From: a virus
Strand: one strand, 5' to 3'
IMG/VR virus record: IMGVR_UViG_3300030118_002654
Span: 9,038-30,640 of that record
Length of the DNA: 21,603 nt
Part shown: positions 6,426 through 12,813 of the stretch, piece by piece
Layout: each line of letters opens with the position of its first letter
Position numbering within the stretch: the stretch's first letter is position 1
Notes under the pieces: generated by a model
What the model was told of the DNA's origin: nothing
Seen by the model: the letters and a program-made list of their open reading frames with translations, nothing else
The model's database searches: none
Position numbers and translations under genes: made by a program

Positions 6426-7217
6426 TTATATTCTCCATATTTGCTTAGCGAAATTGATTTCATCTTCCCCCCATTTCCAATCGTCAATGTTGGGATAGCA
6501 ACCATTTGCTAATTCATATTTATCATTTGAGTAGGACAAAAATTGCATAATTGAATATGCTATTTGCTCTACAGTTTCTATGTGTTTCTGTACATTTCTT
6601 ACAGTATGTGAAACTACCTTTTGGTCTTTGGCAGTCACGACAATGTAGTCAAGTATAGGAACACAATTCATAGCTTGCGCATAGACAGAAACCTGTCTTG
6701 CATGACCTTCAAATACTTTAGAAGGTGTTCTAGCAGTTGTCTTAATATCTCGTATAGTGTCACCATATTGGAGATCTATGAAGCCTATAATAGGCACAGG
6801 CAGATCAGGCAACTGTAACTCTATCTTCTTTTGATAATCTGTTGGTTGACCTAGATCGTCATAGAAATCTAATGCAGTTTTAAAATATCTTTGCAGTTTA
6901 GTTTTTTCCTCAAGATATTTATCAAGATTGATTTCTTGTTTAGGATAATTATATTCACATTCAGCTTTATATCCTGTGTACTGTGATTCTACAAGATGTA
7001 AGGACTGTTCTTCTGAATGTGGAGTTTCTTCATATCCAAAGTAAGCACCAATACCACGATCTACTGCACTTCCTCTCCACATGGCAGGACCACCACCATT
7101 TTTATAACCAAAAAGATAACGCATTATCCACATGGCTTTATCATCTAAGAATGAATTTATAGACGAGGGTGATAGATGTTCTATGCCGTGAACATCAAAC
7201 GGATTATTGCTATTCAT
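6426..7217 (-). CDS. PD-(D/E)XK exonuclease, RecB/Cas4-like
   Basis: A 263-residue nuclease. The catalytic core is visible: FIDLQYGDTIRDIKTTARTP gives Asp148 and the Asp157-Ile-Lys159 (D-x-K) motif, and RQVSVYAQAM gives the Q-x3-Y motif (Gln175, Tyr179) typical of RecB/Cas4-type nucleases. An RGSAVDRGI segment near residue 48 corresponds to the family's RG-x-x-x-H helix, with Asp where His is usual. No iron-sulfur cysteine cluster of the Cas4 kind is seen. It likely resects DNA ends so that the adjacent ERF protein can anneal the strands. The ATG at 7215-7217 overlaps the preceding stop (ATGA) and has no ribosome site of its own, so translation is probably coupled. Confidence 0.87.
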   Translation of the reverse strand: MNSNNPFDVHGIEHLSPSSINSFLDDKAMWIMRYLFGYKNGGGPAMWRGSAVDRGIGAYFGYEETPHSEEQSLHLVESQYTGYKAECEYNYPKQEINLDKYLEEKTKLQRYFKTALDFYDDLGQPTDYQKKIELQLPDLPVPIIGFIDLQYGDTIRDIKTTARTPSKVFEGHARQVSVYAQAMNCVPILDYIVVTAKDQKVVSHTVRNVQKHIETVEQIAYSIMQFLSYSNDKYELANGCYPNIDDWKWGEDEINFAKQIWRI

Positions 7218-7429
7218 TTTATTGTTGGAATAGTGCCAACAGCAAAGACATTGCACTGATTGGTTTGCTCTATAAAATCTATTAACTCTTGTTGTGATTT
7301 TTTAGACCAAAAATGTGGCCAATAATCAGTTATATCTTTGTAAACTTCATCACTTGTAAATCCTAAATTTAGTAGCTGAACTACTCTATCTACAATTTTA
7401 GTTTCATGTGTAATTTTAGGTTTTTTCAT
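7214..7429 (-). CDS. Small basic protein of unknown function
   Basis: A 71-residue protein starting MKKPKITHETKIVDRVVQLL, with a helical segment GFTSDEVYKDITDYWPHFW that could be a small helical DNA-binding fold, though I cannot assign a family. The ATG at 7427-7429 has the block's standard initiation region (GGAGAAATAAA). A copy of the repeated 19-base element lies 30 bases upstream, so this gene probably leads the recombination operon. A longer frame reaches back to 7516 but would override both signals. Confidence 0.65.
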   Translation of the reverse strand: MKKPKITHETKIVDRVVQLLNLGFTSDEVYKDITDYWPHFWSKKSQQELIDFIEQTNQCNVFAVGTIPTIK

Positions 7430-7458
7430 TTTATTTCTCCAATTTAGATTAACAATTA

Positions 7459-7477
7459 TAAACCTTTTATGGAATAA
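7459..7477 (-). promoter_or_regulatory. Copy D of the repeated 19-base promoter/operator element
   Basis: The minus strand reads TTATTCCATAAAAGGTTTA, followed at once by a TATAAT-like stretch (GTTTATAATTG). It points toward the small gene that leads the recombination operon, whose ATG is 30 bases downstream. It begins just after the stop of the preceding gene (7483). Confidence 0.65.
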
Positions 7478-7482
7478 GTATA

Positions 7483-7824
7483 TTAATCTGTTAAAGGTTT
7501 GAAGCCGTCCATCCAAGTAATCTTTTTTGGCTTAATATGTTCTCTAGCTTCTTCTTCTGTCATAAGACCACTAGCAACTTGACTTTCTACAAATTCTTCC
7601 GAATGTATATATTCAGTTTCTAGTTCTTCTACCCTTTTAAATGCGTCTTTTTTAAACTGAAATGCCTGTATAAACATAAAGCTATAATACAGATGTCCGT
7701 CATCTTTTTTTTGTAAGTAATTTTCATTGAGATACAATTCATACTTATCTATGTGACCTTTGGTTACCAAATAAGTACCTCTTGCGCCTCTAAAAGTTTC
7801 ACCTCGTTTAGTTAAGTTTTTCAT
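7483..7824 (-). CDS. Protein of unknown function
   Basis: A 113-residue alpha/beta protein. The first half is rich in aromatic residues (GTYLVTKGHIDKYELYLNEN, LYYSFMFIQAFQFKKDAF), and the second half is an acidic helix pair (SQVASGLMTEEEAREHIKP). No family is recognised. The ATG at 7822-7824 follows AGGAGAAAGTAAA. It is the first gene of the minus-strand block, is transcribed divergently from the Cro-like regulator, and has a copy of the 19-base element in the shared gap, so it is likely an early and regulated gene. Confidence 0.7.
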   Translation of the reverse strand: MKNLTKRGETFRGARGTYLVTKGHIDKYELYLNENYLQKKDDGHLYYSFMFIQAFQFKKDAFKRVEELETEYIHSEEFVESQVASGLMTEEEAREHIKPKKITWMDGFKPLTD

Positions 7825-7847
7825 TTTACTTTCTCCTATTTATTAGT

Positions 7848-7876
7848 TTGTAATTAAAAACTAAGTCCACTATAAT
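7848..7876 (+). promoter_or_regulatory. Predicted sigma70-type promoter of the Cro-like regulator
   Basis: TTGTAA (7848-7853) and TATAAT (7871-7876) are separated by exactly 17 bases. The predicted start of transcription is near 7883, about 20 bases before the ATG at 7904. The repeated 19-base element (7873-7891) overlaps the -10 box and the start point, a placement that would let a bound protein block this promoter. Confidence 0.6.
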
Positions 7877-7891
7877 TCATATTTGGAATAA
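7873..7891 (-). promoter_or_regulatory. Copy E of the repeated 19-base promoter/operator element
   Basis: The minus strand reads TTATTCCAAATATGAATTA, the most divergent right half among the copies. It points toward the minus-strand gene at 7824 and overlaps the -10 box and start point of the divergent regulator promoter. It could therefore serve one gene and repress the other. Confidence 0.55.
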
Positions 7892-7903
7892 TTAAAACAA
7901 ATT

Positions 7904-8107
7904 ATGCAGTTAAAAGAATATTTAAAATCTAACAACTATACACAAATGTCTTTTATACAAGAGATAGAAACTCAAAGAAATGTGCGTATACCGCAAGGCA
8001 CTTTAGCAAAGTGGATAACAGGTGTAAGAATACCAAGAAAAAAAGAAATGATTTTATTGGTTGAGGTTACAGATGGCAAAGTACAACCAAATGATTTTTA
8101 TATGTAA
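7904..8107 (+). CDS. Cro-like helix-turn-helix regulator
   Basis: A 67-residue protein with a small lambda-repressor-like DNA-binding domain. It has LKEYLKSNNYTQMSFIQEIE as helices 1-2 and GTLAKWITGVRIPRKKEMIL as the recognition helix and following helix, ending DGKVQPNDFYM, as in Cro/CI-type regulators where the last helix is followed by a short tail. It has no peptidase or dimerisation domain of the CI kind, so it resembles Cro or a small operon repressor. The ATG at 7904 has no clear Shine-Dalgarno site. The gene starts the plus-strand sugar/modification operon and lies next to a copy of the repeated element, so it is the best local candidate for binding it. Confidence 0.75.
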   Translation: MQLKEYLKSNNYTQMSFIQEIETQRNVRIPQGTLAKWITGVRIPRKKEMILLVEVTDGKVQPNDFYM

Positions 8108-8505
8108 TGAAGATAGGTTTTACTTGTGGTGCCTTTGATCTATTGCATGCAGGTCACGTAGTTATGCTAAAAGAGTGTAAGGAAAATTGTGAATATTTGA
8201 TTGTAGGTTTGCAAACTGACCCAACACTTGATAGAAAAGAAAAAAATAAACCAGTTCAATCTATGTATGAAAGGTATATGCAGTTACAAGCTATTAAGTA
8301 CGTTGATGAAATAATTCCTTACGACACAGAAGATAGCTTGGTAGATTTGCTTGAATCCACACCTATCAATATAAGGTTTATTGGCGAGGATTATAAAAAT
8401 ATTAGCTTTACTGGCGAGGGTTTGCATAAAACTTTTTACACAAGCAGACGTCATACATTTTCAACAACATCACTCAGAGAAAGAGTACAAAAACAGGATA
8501 TATAA
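8107..8505 (+). CDS. Cytidylyltransferase-like nucleotidyltransferase (TagD/RfaE-C type)
   Basis: A 132-residue enzyme of the HxGH nucleotidyltransferase superfamily. FTCGAFDLLHAGHVVML contains the nucleotide-binding HAGH (His14, His17). RYMQLQAIKYVDEIIPY (56-72) and STTSLRER (119-126) match the R-x3-L-x4-YVDE and [IF]STT-x2-R blocks of glycerol-3-phosphate cytidylyltransferase and related enzymes. These join CTP (or ATP in some relatives) to an alcohol or sugar phosphate, releasing pyrophosphate. The length equals that of TagD. The substrate cannot be read. In this operon it sits just before a glycosyltransferase and an epimerase, so making an activated sugar or polyol for that pathway is likely. 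The ATG overlaps the regulator stop (TAATG). Confidence 0.87.
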   Translation: MKIGFTCGAFDLLHAGHVVMLKECKENCEYLIVGLQTDPTLDRKEKNKPVQSMYERYMQLQAIKYVDEIIPYDTEDSLVDLLESTPINIRFIGEDYKNISFTGEGLHKTFYTSRRHTFSTTSLRERVQKQDI

Positions 8506-9117
8506 ATGGAAACACAAAATATAGATATAGAAAAATTAAGTCCATATAAAAACAATGCTAGAAAGCATACCGAGCAACAAATACAACAAATTGCTAATTC
8601 CATAGTTGAGTTTGGTTTTGTAAATCCAATTCTTATAGATGAAAACCAAATGATTCTTGCTGGTCACGGCAGATATATGGCGGCACGCTATTTGCAATTA
8701 CCTGAGGTGCCTATTATTGAAATTAAAGACCTAACAGATGCACAAAAGAAAGCATTTGTTATAGCCGATAATAAAATAGCCAATAATTCAACGTGGGACG
8801 AAACAGTGCTTTGGCAAGAAATACAAGAATTAAACAAACTTGGTTTTGATCTAAATATATTGGCTTTTAATGAAATGGAGATCTTGCCTATTACTGATCC
8901 TAATGTTGTAGATGATCCTTTAGCAGAGTGGGAAAATATGCCTGAATTTATATCAGAGGACAATACTGCTCATAGAACATTGTATGTACATTTTAATAAT
9001 GAAGAAGAAGTTCAAAAGTTTGCAGAATTGGTAGGTCAACAGATAACTGATAAAACCAAATACATCTGGTACCCTGAACAAACAAACATGAACACCGAAA
9101 GTAAAAGGTATGAATGA
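8506..9117 (+). CDS. ParB/Srx-fold nuclease-like protein
   Basis: A 203-residue protein with an N-terminal ParB-like domain, about residues 3-95. IDIEKLSPYKNNARKHTEQQ, then FGFVNPILID, then ILAGHGRYMAARYL with the signature GHGR (53-56), followed by KKAFVIADNKIAN. After an acidic linker, a second small domain (about 145-195) has LYVHFNNEEEVQKFAELVGQ and KYIWYPEQ, a combination I know from phage ParB-like proteins near terminases and DNA modification genes. It does not have the helix-turn-helix part of a partition ParB, so plasmid-type partition is unlikely. Phage members have been discussed as nucleases, NTPases or DNA-modification helpers. Its place between the cytidylyltransferase and the glycosyltransferase supports a DNA-linked role. 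Confidence 0.85.
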   Translation: METQNIDIEKLSPYKNNARKHTEQQIQQIANSIVEFGFVNPILIDENQMILAGHGRYMAARYLQLPEVPIIEIKDLTDAQKKAFVIADNKIANNSTWDETVLWQEIQELNKLGFDLNILAFNEMEILPITDPNVVDDPLAEWENMPEFISEDNTAHRTLYVHFNNEEEVQKFAELVGQQITDKTKYIWYPEQTNMNTESKRYE

Positions 9118-10759
9118 TCCTAAATTTCCACTTTATATACCAAGCAAAGGTAGATATGAATCAAGATTAACTTCTAAATGGCTTGATAAAATAAATCTAC
9201 CTTACAAGTTGGTTGTTGAGCCAGATGAGTATGATTTATACGCTAATCAAGTATCTGAAGATAAATTATTGGTTCTTGATATGTCTTACAAGGACAAATA
9301 CGAGTATTGCGATGATTTTGGAACAGAGAGGCCAACAGGAAGTGGTCCTGCAAGGAACTTTATATGGGATCATTCTGTAAGTCAGGGGCATAAATATCAT
9401 TGGATAATGGACGACAATATACGGTCTTTTAGACGTATGAATAAAAATGAAAAGATAAAGGTCAACAATGGTTCTATGTTTGCCGCAATGGAAGATTTTG
9501 TATTGCGCTATAAAAACGTGGCTATGGCAGGACCTCATTATACTTTTTTTAGATCTGCGCGAAGTTCAAGTCCTCCGTTTACTCTTAACTCAAGAGTATA
9601 TTCCTGCAATTTAATTAAAAATGACGTACCTTTTAGATGGAGAGGCAGATATAACGAAGATACGATTTTATCTTTAGATATGCTTAAACAAAATTGGTGC
9701 ACTATTCTTTTTAATGCTTTTTTACAAGAAAAAATGACCACACAAACAGTTAAAGGTGGTAATACAGACACCATTTATGTTGATGGAACTTTAGATAAAT
9801 CACAAATGTTGGTAAATGTTCATCCTGATGTATCTGAACTTAAATGGCGATATGGAAGATGGCATCATTCTGTTGATTACAAAGTTTTTAAAACAAAGCT
9901 TGTAAGACAGGACGATCATAAAGTTACAAAAGGGATTAATAATTTTGGAATGAATTTAGTTGTAAAAAAAAATGAAACTTTGGATTTTGGTATAAACATT
10001 GAAGGCTTTATAGAATCTTGTACTAAATATATAGACGTAGAAAAGAAAAAATTAAGAGATGAAATTGATATCAGTATTAAACAGTTTCGTAAGCAGGAAA
10101 AAGATATAGGTGAACTTGGTCGTTTAGAAAAAATTTGGTATGACTCACTAAATGACAAGATTGATTATTCAGTTTATGCGGATGATTTTTACTTTGCAGA
10201 AGTATGGAAGTGTTGGATTTTGTACTCAAGAAAATATCTCAAAGATATACAAAAACCAAATTCACTTTTTGACAAAAGCATTTACAAAGATATGTCTAAT
10301 GTGGATTCAGTTTTGGATCTCGGTTGCGGTATGGGCTATACAACAGCTTTTCTAAAAAAGTTATTTTCAGATGCAAAAGTTATAGGTACAAATCTTGAAA
10401 ATACATTACAGTTTAAATTGGCAAGTCAACTTGGTACTACTTACGATTTTAAAATTATGGAAGATCTACCAGACAGCAATATGGATTTAATTTTTGCTTC
10501 TGAGTATTTTGAGCATATAGAAAGACCGATTGAACATTTAAAAGAAGTTTTAGAAAAAAACAAACCAACACATCTTTTAGTTGCAAATACATTTAACCAA
10601 CCTGCTATTGGTCATTTCATTAACTATAAAGATGGCAGTGATGTTCTTAATGGAAAGGAAACATCTAAAAGATTTAATGAAACACTAAAAAATTACGGTT
10701 ACAAAAAAATTAAAACTAAATTATGGAACCAAAGACCTAATTATTGGAAATTTCAATGA
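9110..10759 (+). CDS. TET-associated-type glycosyltransferase fused to a class I SAM methyltransferase
   Basis: A 549-residue two-domain enzyme. Residues 1-285 match the glycosyltransferase family found beside TET/JBP base oxygenases in phages (TAGT, GT-A fold): LYIPSKGRYESRLTSKWL, VVEPDEYDLY, SGPARNFIWDHS, HWIMDDNIRSF with a DDN metal site (101-103), RWRGRYNEDTILSLDML, KGGNTDTIY and YGRWHHSVDYKVF. A helical linker (290-395) follows. Residues 398-549 are a Rossmann methyltransferase with motif I VLDLGCGMGY (Asp403-Gly409) and IFASEYFEHIERP after motif II. By family, the first half transfers a sugar from a nucleotide sugar, in known contexts onto modified DNA bases. The second half could methylate the sugar or the base. 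The gene overlaps the ParB-like gene by eight bases and the epimerase start by four (ATGA), so the products are made together. Confidence 0.85.
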   Translation: MNDPKFPLYIPSKGRYESRLTSKWLDKINLPYKLVVEPDEYDLYANQVSEDKLLVLDMSYKDKYEYCDDFGTERPTGSGPARNFIWDHSVSQGHKYHWIMDDNIRSFRRMNKNEKIKVNNGSMFAAMEDFVLRYKNVAMAGPHYTFFRSARSSSPPFTLNSRVYSCNLIKNDVPFRWRGRYNEDTILSLDMLKQNWCTILFNAFLQEKMTTQTVKGGNTDTIYVDGTLDKSQMLVNVHPDVSELKWRYGRWHHSVDYKVFKTKLVRQDDHKVTKGINNFGMNLVVKKNETLDFGINIEGFIESCTKYIDVEKKKLRDEIDISIKQFRKQEKDIGELGRLEKIWYDSLNDKIDYSVYADDFYFAEVWKCWILYSRKYLKDIQKPNSLFDKSIYKDMSNVDSVLDLGCGMGYTTAFLKKLFSDAKVIGTNLENTLQFKLASQLGTTYDFKIMEDLPDSNMDLIFASEYFEHIERPIEHLKEVLEKNKPTHLLVANTFNQPAIGHFINYKDGSDVLNGKETSKRFNETLKNYGYKKIKTKLWNQRPNYWKFQ

Positions 10760-11595
10760 GAATACTTGTAACAGGTGGCTGTGGGTTCATAGGTAAAAAC
10801 CTTATAAATAATTTGGTGGATAAACATTCTGTAATGTGTCTTGATAACAATTTAACAAGCACAATGGAAGACACTGTTGCAGGTTGCGAATATATCTATG
10901 GCAATACAAAAGACTGCATGATGCTTTCACATAATAATTTTGACCTTATCTATCATTTAGGAGAATACTCTAGGGTAGAAAGAAGTTTTGAAGATATAGA
11001 TATTGTGTTTGAGAATAATTGGAATTCTATTTACCAAGTTCTAAAACTAACTAAATATTGTAATGCAAAACTTGTATATGCAGGTTCAAGTACGAAGTTT
11101 GGCGATAATGATACCAACTATAAAGAAAGTCCTTATGCATTTACTAAATACTGTAATGCAGAACTTGTAAAAACATATTGTGATTGGCATAACCTAAGAT
11201 ATGCCATTACATATTTTTATAATGTGTATGGTGAAGGAGAGATAGATAATGGTCCTTATGCAACTGTAATAGGTAAATTTTTAAAAGCAAAAAAAGAAGG
11301 CAAAAAAGTTGATATTACTGGTGATGGAAAACAAGTTAGAAATTTCACACACATAGAGGATATTGTAGATGCACTTATGATTGTTGCCGAAAAAGGACAA
11401 GGTGATAGATTTGGTATTGGTAGTGATGTTTCATACAGCATTATACAAGTTGCAGAGTTGCTTGACCTTGATTACAGATTTACACCTGATCGCAGAGGAA
11501 ACAGAAAAATATCTAGCCTTATAACTAAAAATACAAGAGATTTAGGGTGGAAACCTAAAAAAGACTTACAAAATTATTTAAAAAAAGTGCGTTGA
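10756..11595 (+). CDS. NAD-dependent sugar-nucleotide epimerase/dehydratase (extended SDR)
   Basis: A 279-residue extended short-chain dehydrogenase/reductase. The NAD site is VTGGCGFIG (G-x2-G-x2-G, residues 5-13). The catalytic pair is Tyr127 and Lys131 in SPYAFTKY, with the partner serine/threonine in AGSSTKFG (110-116). Further family blocks are FYNVYGEGE and VRNFTHIEDIVDAL. It most resembles UDP-glucose 4-epimerase/UDP-glucuronate epimerase-type enzymes, but the exact sugar cannot be decided by eye. It is slightly shorter than typical GalE (about 330 residues). I start it at the ATG at 10756, overlapping the previous stop as ATGA; a TTG 12 bases earlier is not needed. It would process the nucleotide sugar used by the glycosyltransferase upstream. 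Confidence 0.88.
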   Translation: MRILVTGGCGFIGKNLINNLVDKHSVMCLDNNLTSTMEDTVAGCEYIYGNTKDCMMLSHNNFDLIYHLGEYSRVERSFEDIDIVFENNWNSIYQVLKLTKYCNAKLVYAGSSTKFGDNDTNYKESPYAFTKYCNAELVKTYCDWHNLRYAITYFYNVYGEGEIDNGPYATVIGKFLKAKKEGKKVDITGDGKQVRNFTHIEDIVDALMIVAEKGQGDRFGIGSDVSYSIIQVAELLDLDYRFTPDRRGNRKISSLITKNTRDLGWKPKKDLQNYLKKVR

Positions 11596-11596
11596 A

Positions 11597-11615
11597 ATAT
11601 TCCAAAAAAGGTTTC
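11597..11615 (+). promoter_or_regulatory. Copy B of the repeated 19-base element, with TATAAT downstream
   Basis: The plus strand reads ATATTCCAAAAAAGGTTTC, starting right at the end of the epimerase gene and pointing toward the gene at 11694. TATAAT lies at 11634-11639, 18 bases after GGTTTC, so this copy looks like a promoter with the element covering the -35 region. The leader that follows resembles that of the ArdC-like gene. Confidence 0.65.
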
Positions 11616-11693
11616 TTTTTTTTTAAAACAATGTATAATTATTACTTATAGAGGTTAATTAAAACTTCTTTAAATTGAAAAAAGGAAAATAAA

Positions 11694-11945
11694 ATGAAAG
11701 AAAAAATATTACAAGAACAATCAAAAGAAAGTTTTGAAGAATATATAACCAAGAAAAATAAGTCAGACCTTTTTTGCACAGGTCAAGTATTCTATGAAGA
11801 TGGTACTGTAGGAACTACATACCATAACGATAGCGGCTTGATTGGATTATGGCATGATAGATACTGTTACATAATACCCGAACACCTTCAAAAAAGAAGC
11901 AGTTCAGAGAAAAAATCTACAATAGCTTCATTAAACAGGTCATAA
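11694..11945 (+). CDS. Small protein of unknown function
   Basis: An 83-residue protein. The middle is a likely beta-rich unit (DLFCTGQVFYEDGTVGTTYH, then HDRYCYIIPEHLQ) and the tail is Ser/Lys-rich. No family is recognised. The ATG is preceded by AAAGGAAAATAAA, nearly the same initiation region as the ArdC-like gene on the other strand. It leads the short operon before the replication genes and has its own promoter-like element. Confidence 0.7.
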   Translation: MKEKILQEQSKESFEEYITKKNKSDLFCTGQVFYEDGTVGTTYHNDSGLIGLWHDRYCYIIPEHLQKRSSSEKKSTIASLNRS

Positions 11946-11947
11946 TT

Positions 11948-12103
11948 ATGGAAAATATAAAAGCACAAACTGTTAAAGTAGAACTTACATTACACGAACT
12001 AGTAACCCTTGGAGTAATGGTAGAAAAACAACTAATTCAAACCAAAGATGTTTATGAAAAAGAACATTTTATGGAAATCAATAACAAACTTAATCTTCTT
12101 TAA
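11948..12103 (+). CDS. Very small protein of unknown function
   Basis: A 51-residue protein starting MENIKAQTVKVELTLHELVT, with two likely helices and no membrane segment. It begins two bases after the previous stop, and its own stop TAA touches the next copy of the 19-base element. The pattern VELTLHELVTLGVMVEKQL resembles short phage proteins of the host-takeover type, but no family can be named. No clear ribosome site is visible, so it may be coupled to the gene before it. Confidence 0.55.
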   Translation: MENIKAQTVKVELTLHELVTLGVMVEKQLIQTKDVYEKEHFMEINNKLNLL

Positions 12104-12121
12104 TATTCCAAAAAAGGTTTA
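12103..12121 (+). promoter_or_regulatory. Copy C of the repeated 19-base promoter/operator element
   Basis: The plus strand reads ATATTCCAAAAAAGGTTTA, pointing toward the replication gene at 12171. A TATATT box follows GGTTTA after 16 bases, compatible with a -35/-10 layout. The 17 central bases are identical to copy B. Confidence 0.65.
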
Positions 12122-12170
12122 TTAATTTTATATTTGATATATTATCTCTTTTAATTGTAAAGGAGATAAT

Positions 12171-12809
12171 ATGTCAATAGAATTTGTAAATAAAGTAAAA
12201 AAGCTACAAGGCTTAAAACCCACAGAAAAATATATTCTACACATCATGGCAGACTATGCTGATGAAAAGGGTAGTTGTTACCCCTCACACAGTCATATTG
12301 CACAAATAGTTGGCTTGCAGACAACTAAAAGCGTAAAGGTAGCCATAAAAAAGTTTGTTGATCTCGGCTTGGTTATTGTAAAACATAGAAGAAACGAAAA
12401 TGGAGGTTGTACAAGTAACAGATACTTTTTAAATCCAAATATGGTCACAGATTACCCTAGGGTCCTAGAGGTAACCACCCCTAGTACCTCCAAGACCTAC
12501 AATACTAAAGAAAATACTAAAGATATATATGGTGAAAAGTTTGAGATCTTTTGGAGAATATATCCAAGAAAGATTGCAAAGAAATCTGCATATAAGTCTT
12601 GGTCAAAGTTTGATGAAAAACATTATGACAAGATTCTTTATGGCGCACAGAGATTCGCCGAACAAAGCCAAAAAACAGAAGAAAAATATATTCCACATGC
12701 AACTACTTGGTTGAACCAAGAAAGGTGGTTAGATTTCTTTGAAACAGATAAATATGGTTGTGTAATAAAAGCAAAACCACAAAAGAAAATCAATAATTTA
12801 GCGGGATAA
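12171..12809 (+). CDS. Replication initiator-like protein with N-terminal winged helix
   Basis: A 212-residue protein. Residues 1-90 form a winged-helix domain of the type found in phage replication O-like proteins: LKPTEKYILHIMADYADEKG, CYPSHSHIAQIVGLQT, and VKVAIKKFVDLGLVIVKHRR. A Thr/Ser-rich linker (about 105-120) follows. The C-terminal part (EIFWRIYPRKIAKKSAYKSW, then YIPHATTWLNQERW) is a well-known block in phage replication proteins. It probably recognises the phage origin and brings in the helicase encoded just downstream. The ATG has AAAGGAG upstream. The gap to the primase-helicase is four bases. No iteron-like repeat was recognised by eye inside the gene, so the origin is not located. 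Confidence 0.8.
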   Translation: MSIEFVNKVKKLQGLKPTEKYILHIMADYADEKGSCYPSHSHIAQIVGLQTTKSVKVAIKKFVDLGLVIVKHRRNENGGCTSNRYFLNPNMVTDYPRVLEVTTPSTSKTYNTKENTKDIYGEKFEIFWRIYPRKIAKKSAYKSWSKFDEKHYDKILYGAQRFAEQSQKTEEKYIPHATTWLNQERWLDFFETDKYGCVIKAKPQKKINNLAG

Positions 12810-12813
12810 AGAA

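Noticed and set aside
8506-9117. ParB-like gene as part of a plasmid-type partition system
   Set aside because: No ParA gene, no parS-like repeats and no helix-turn-helix domain; the second domain is of the phage type.
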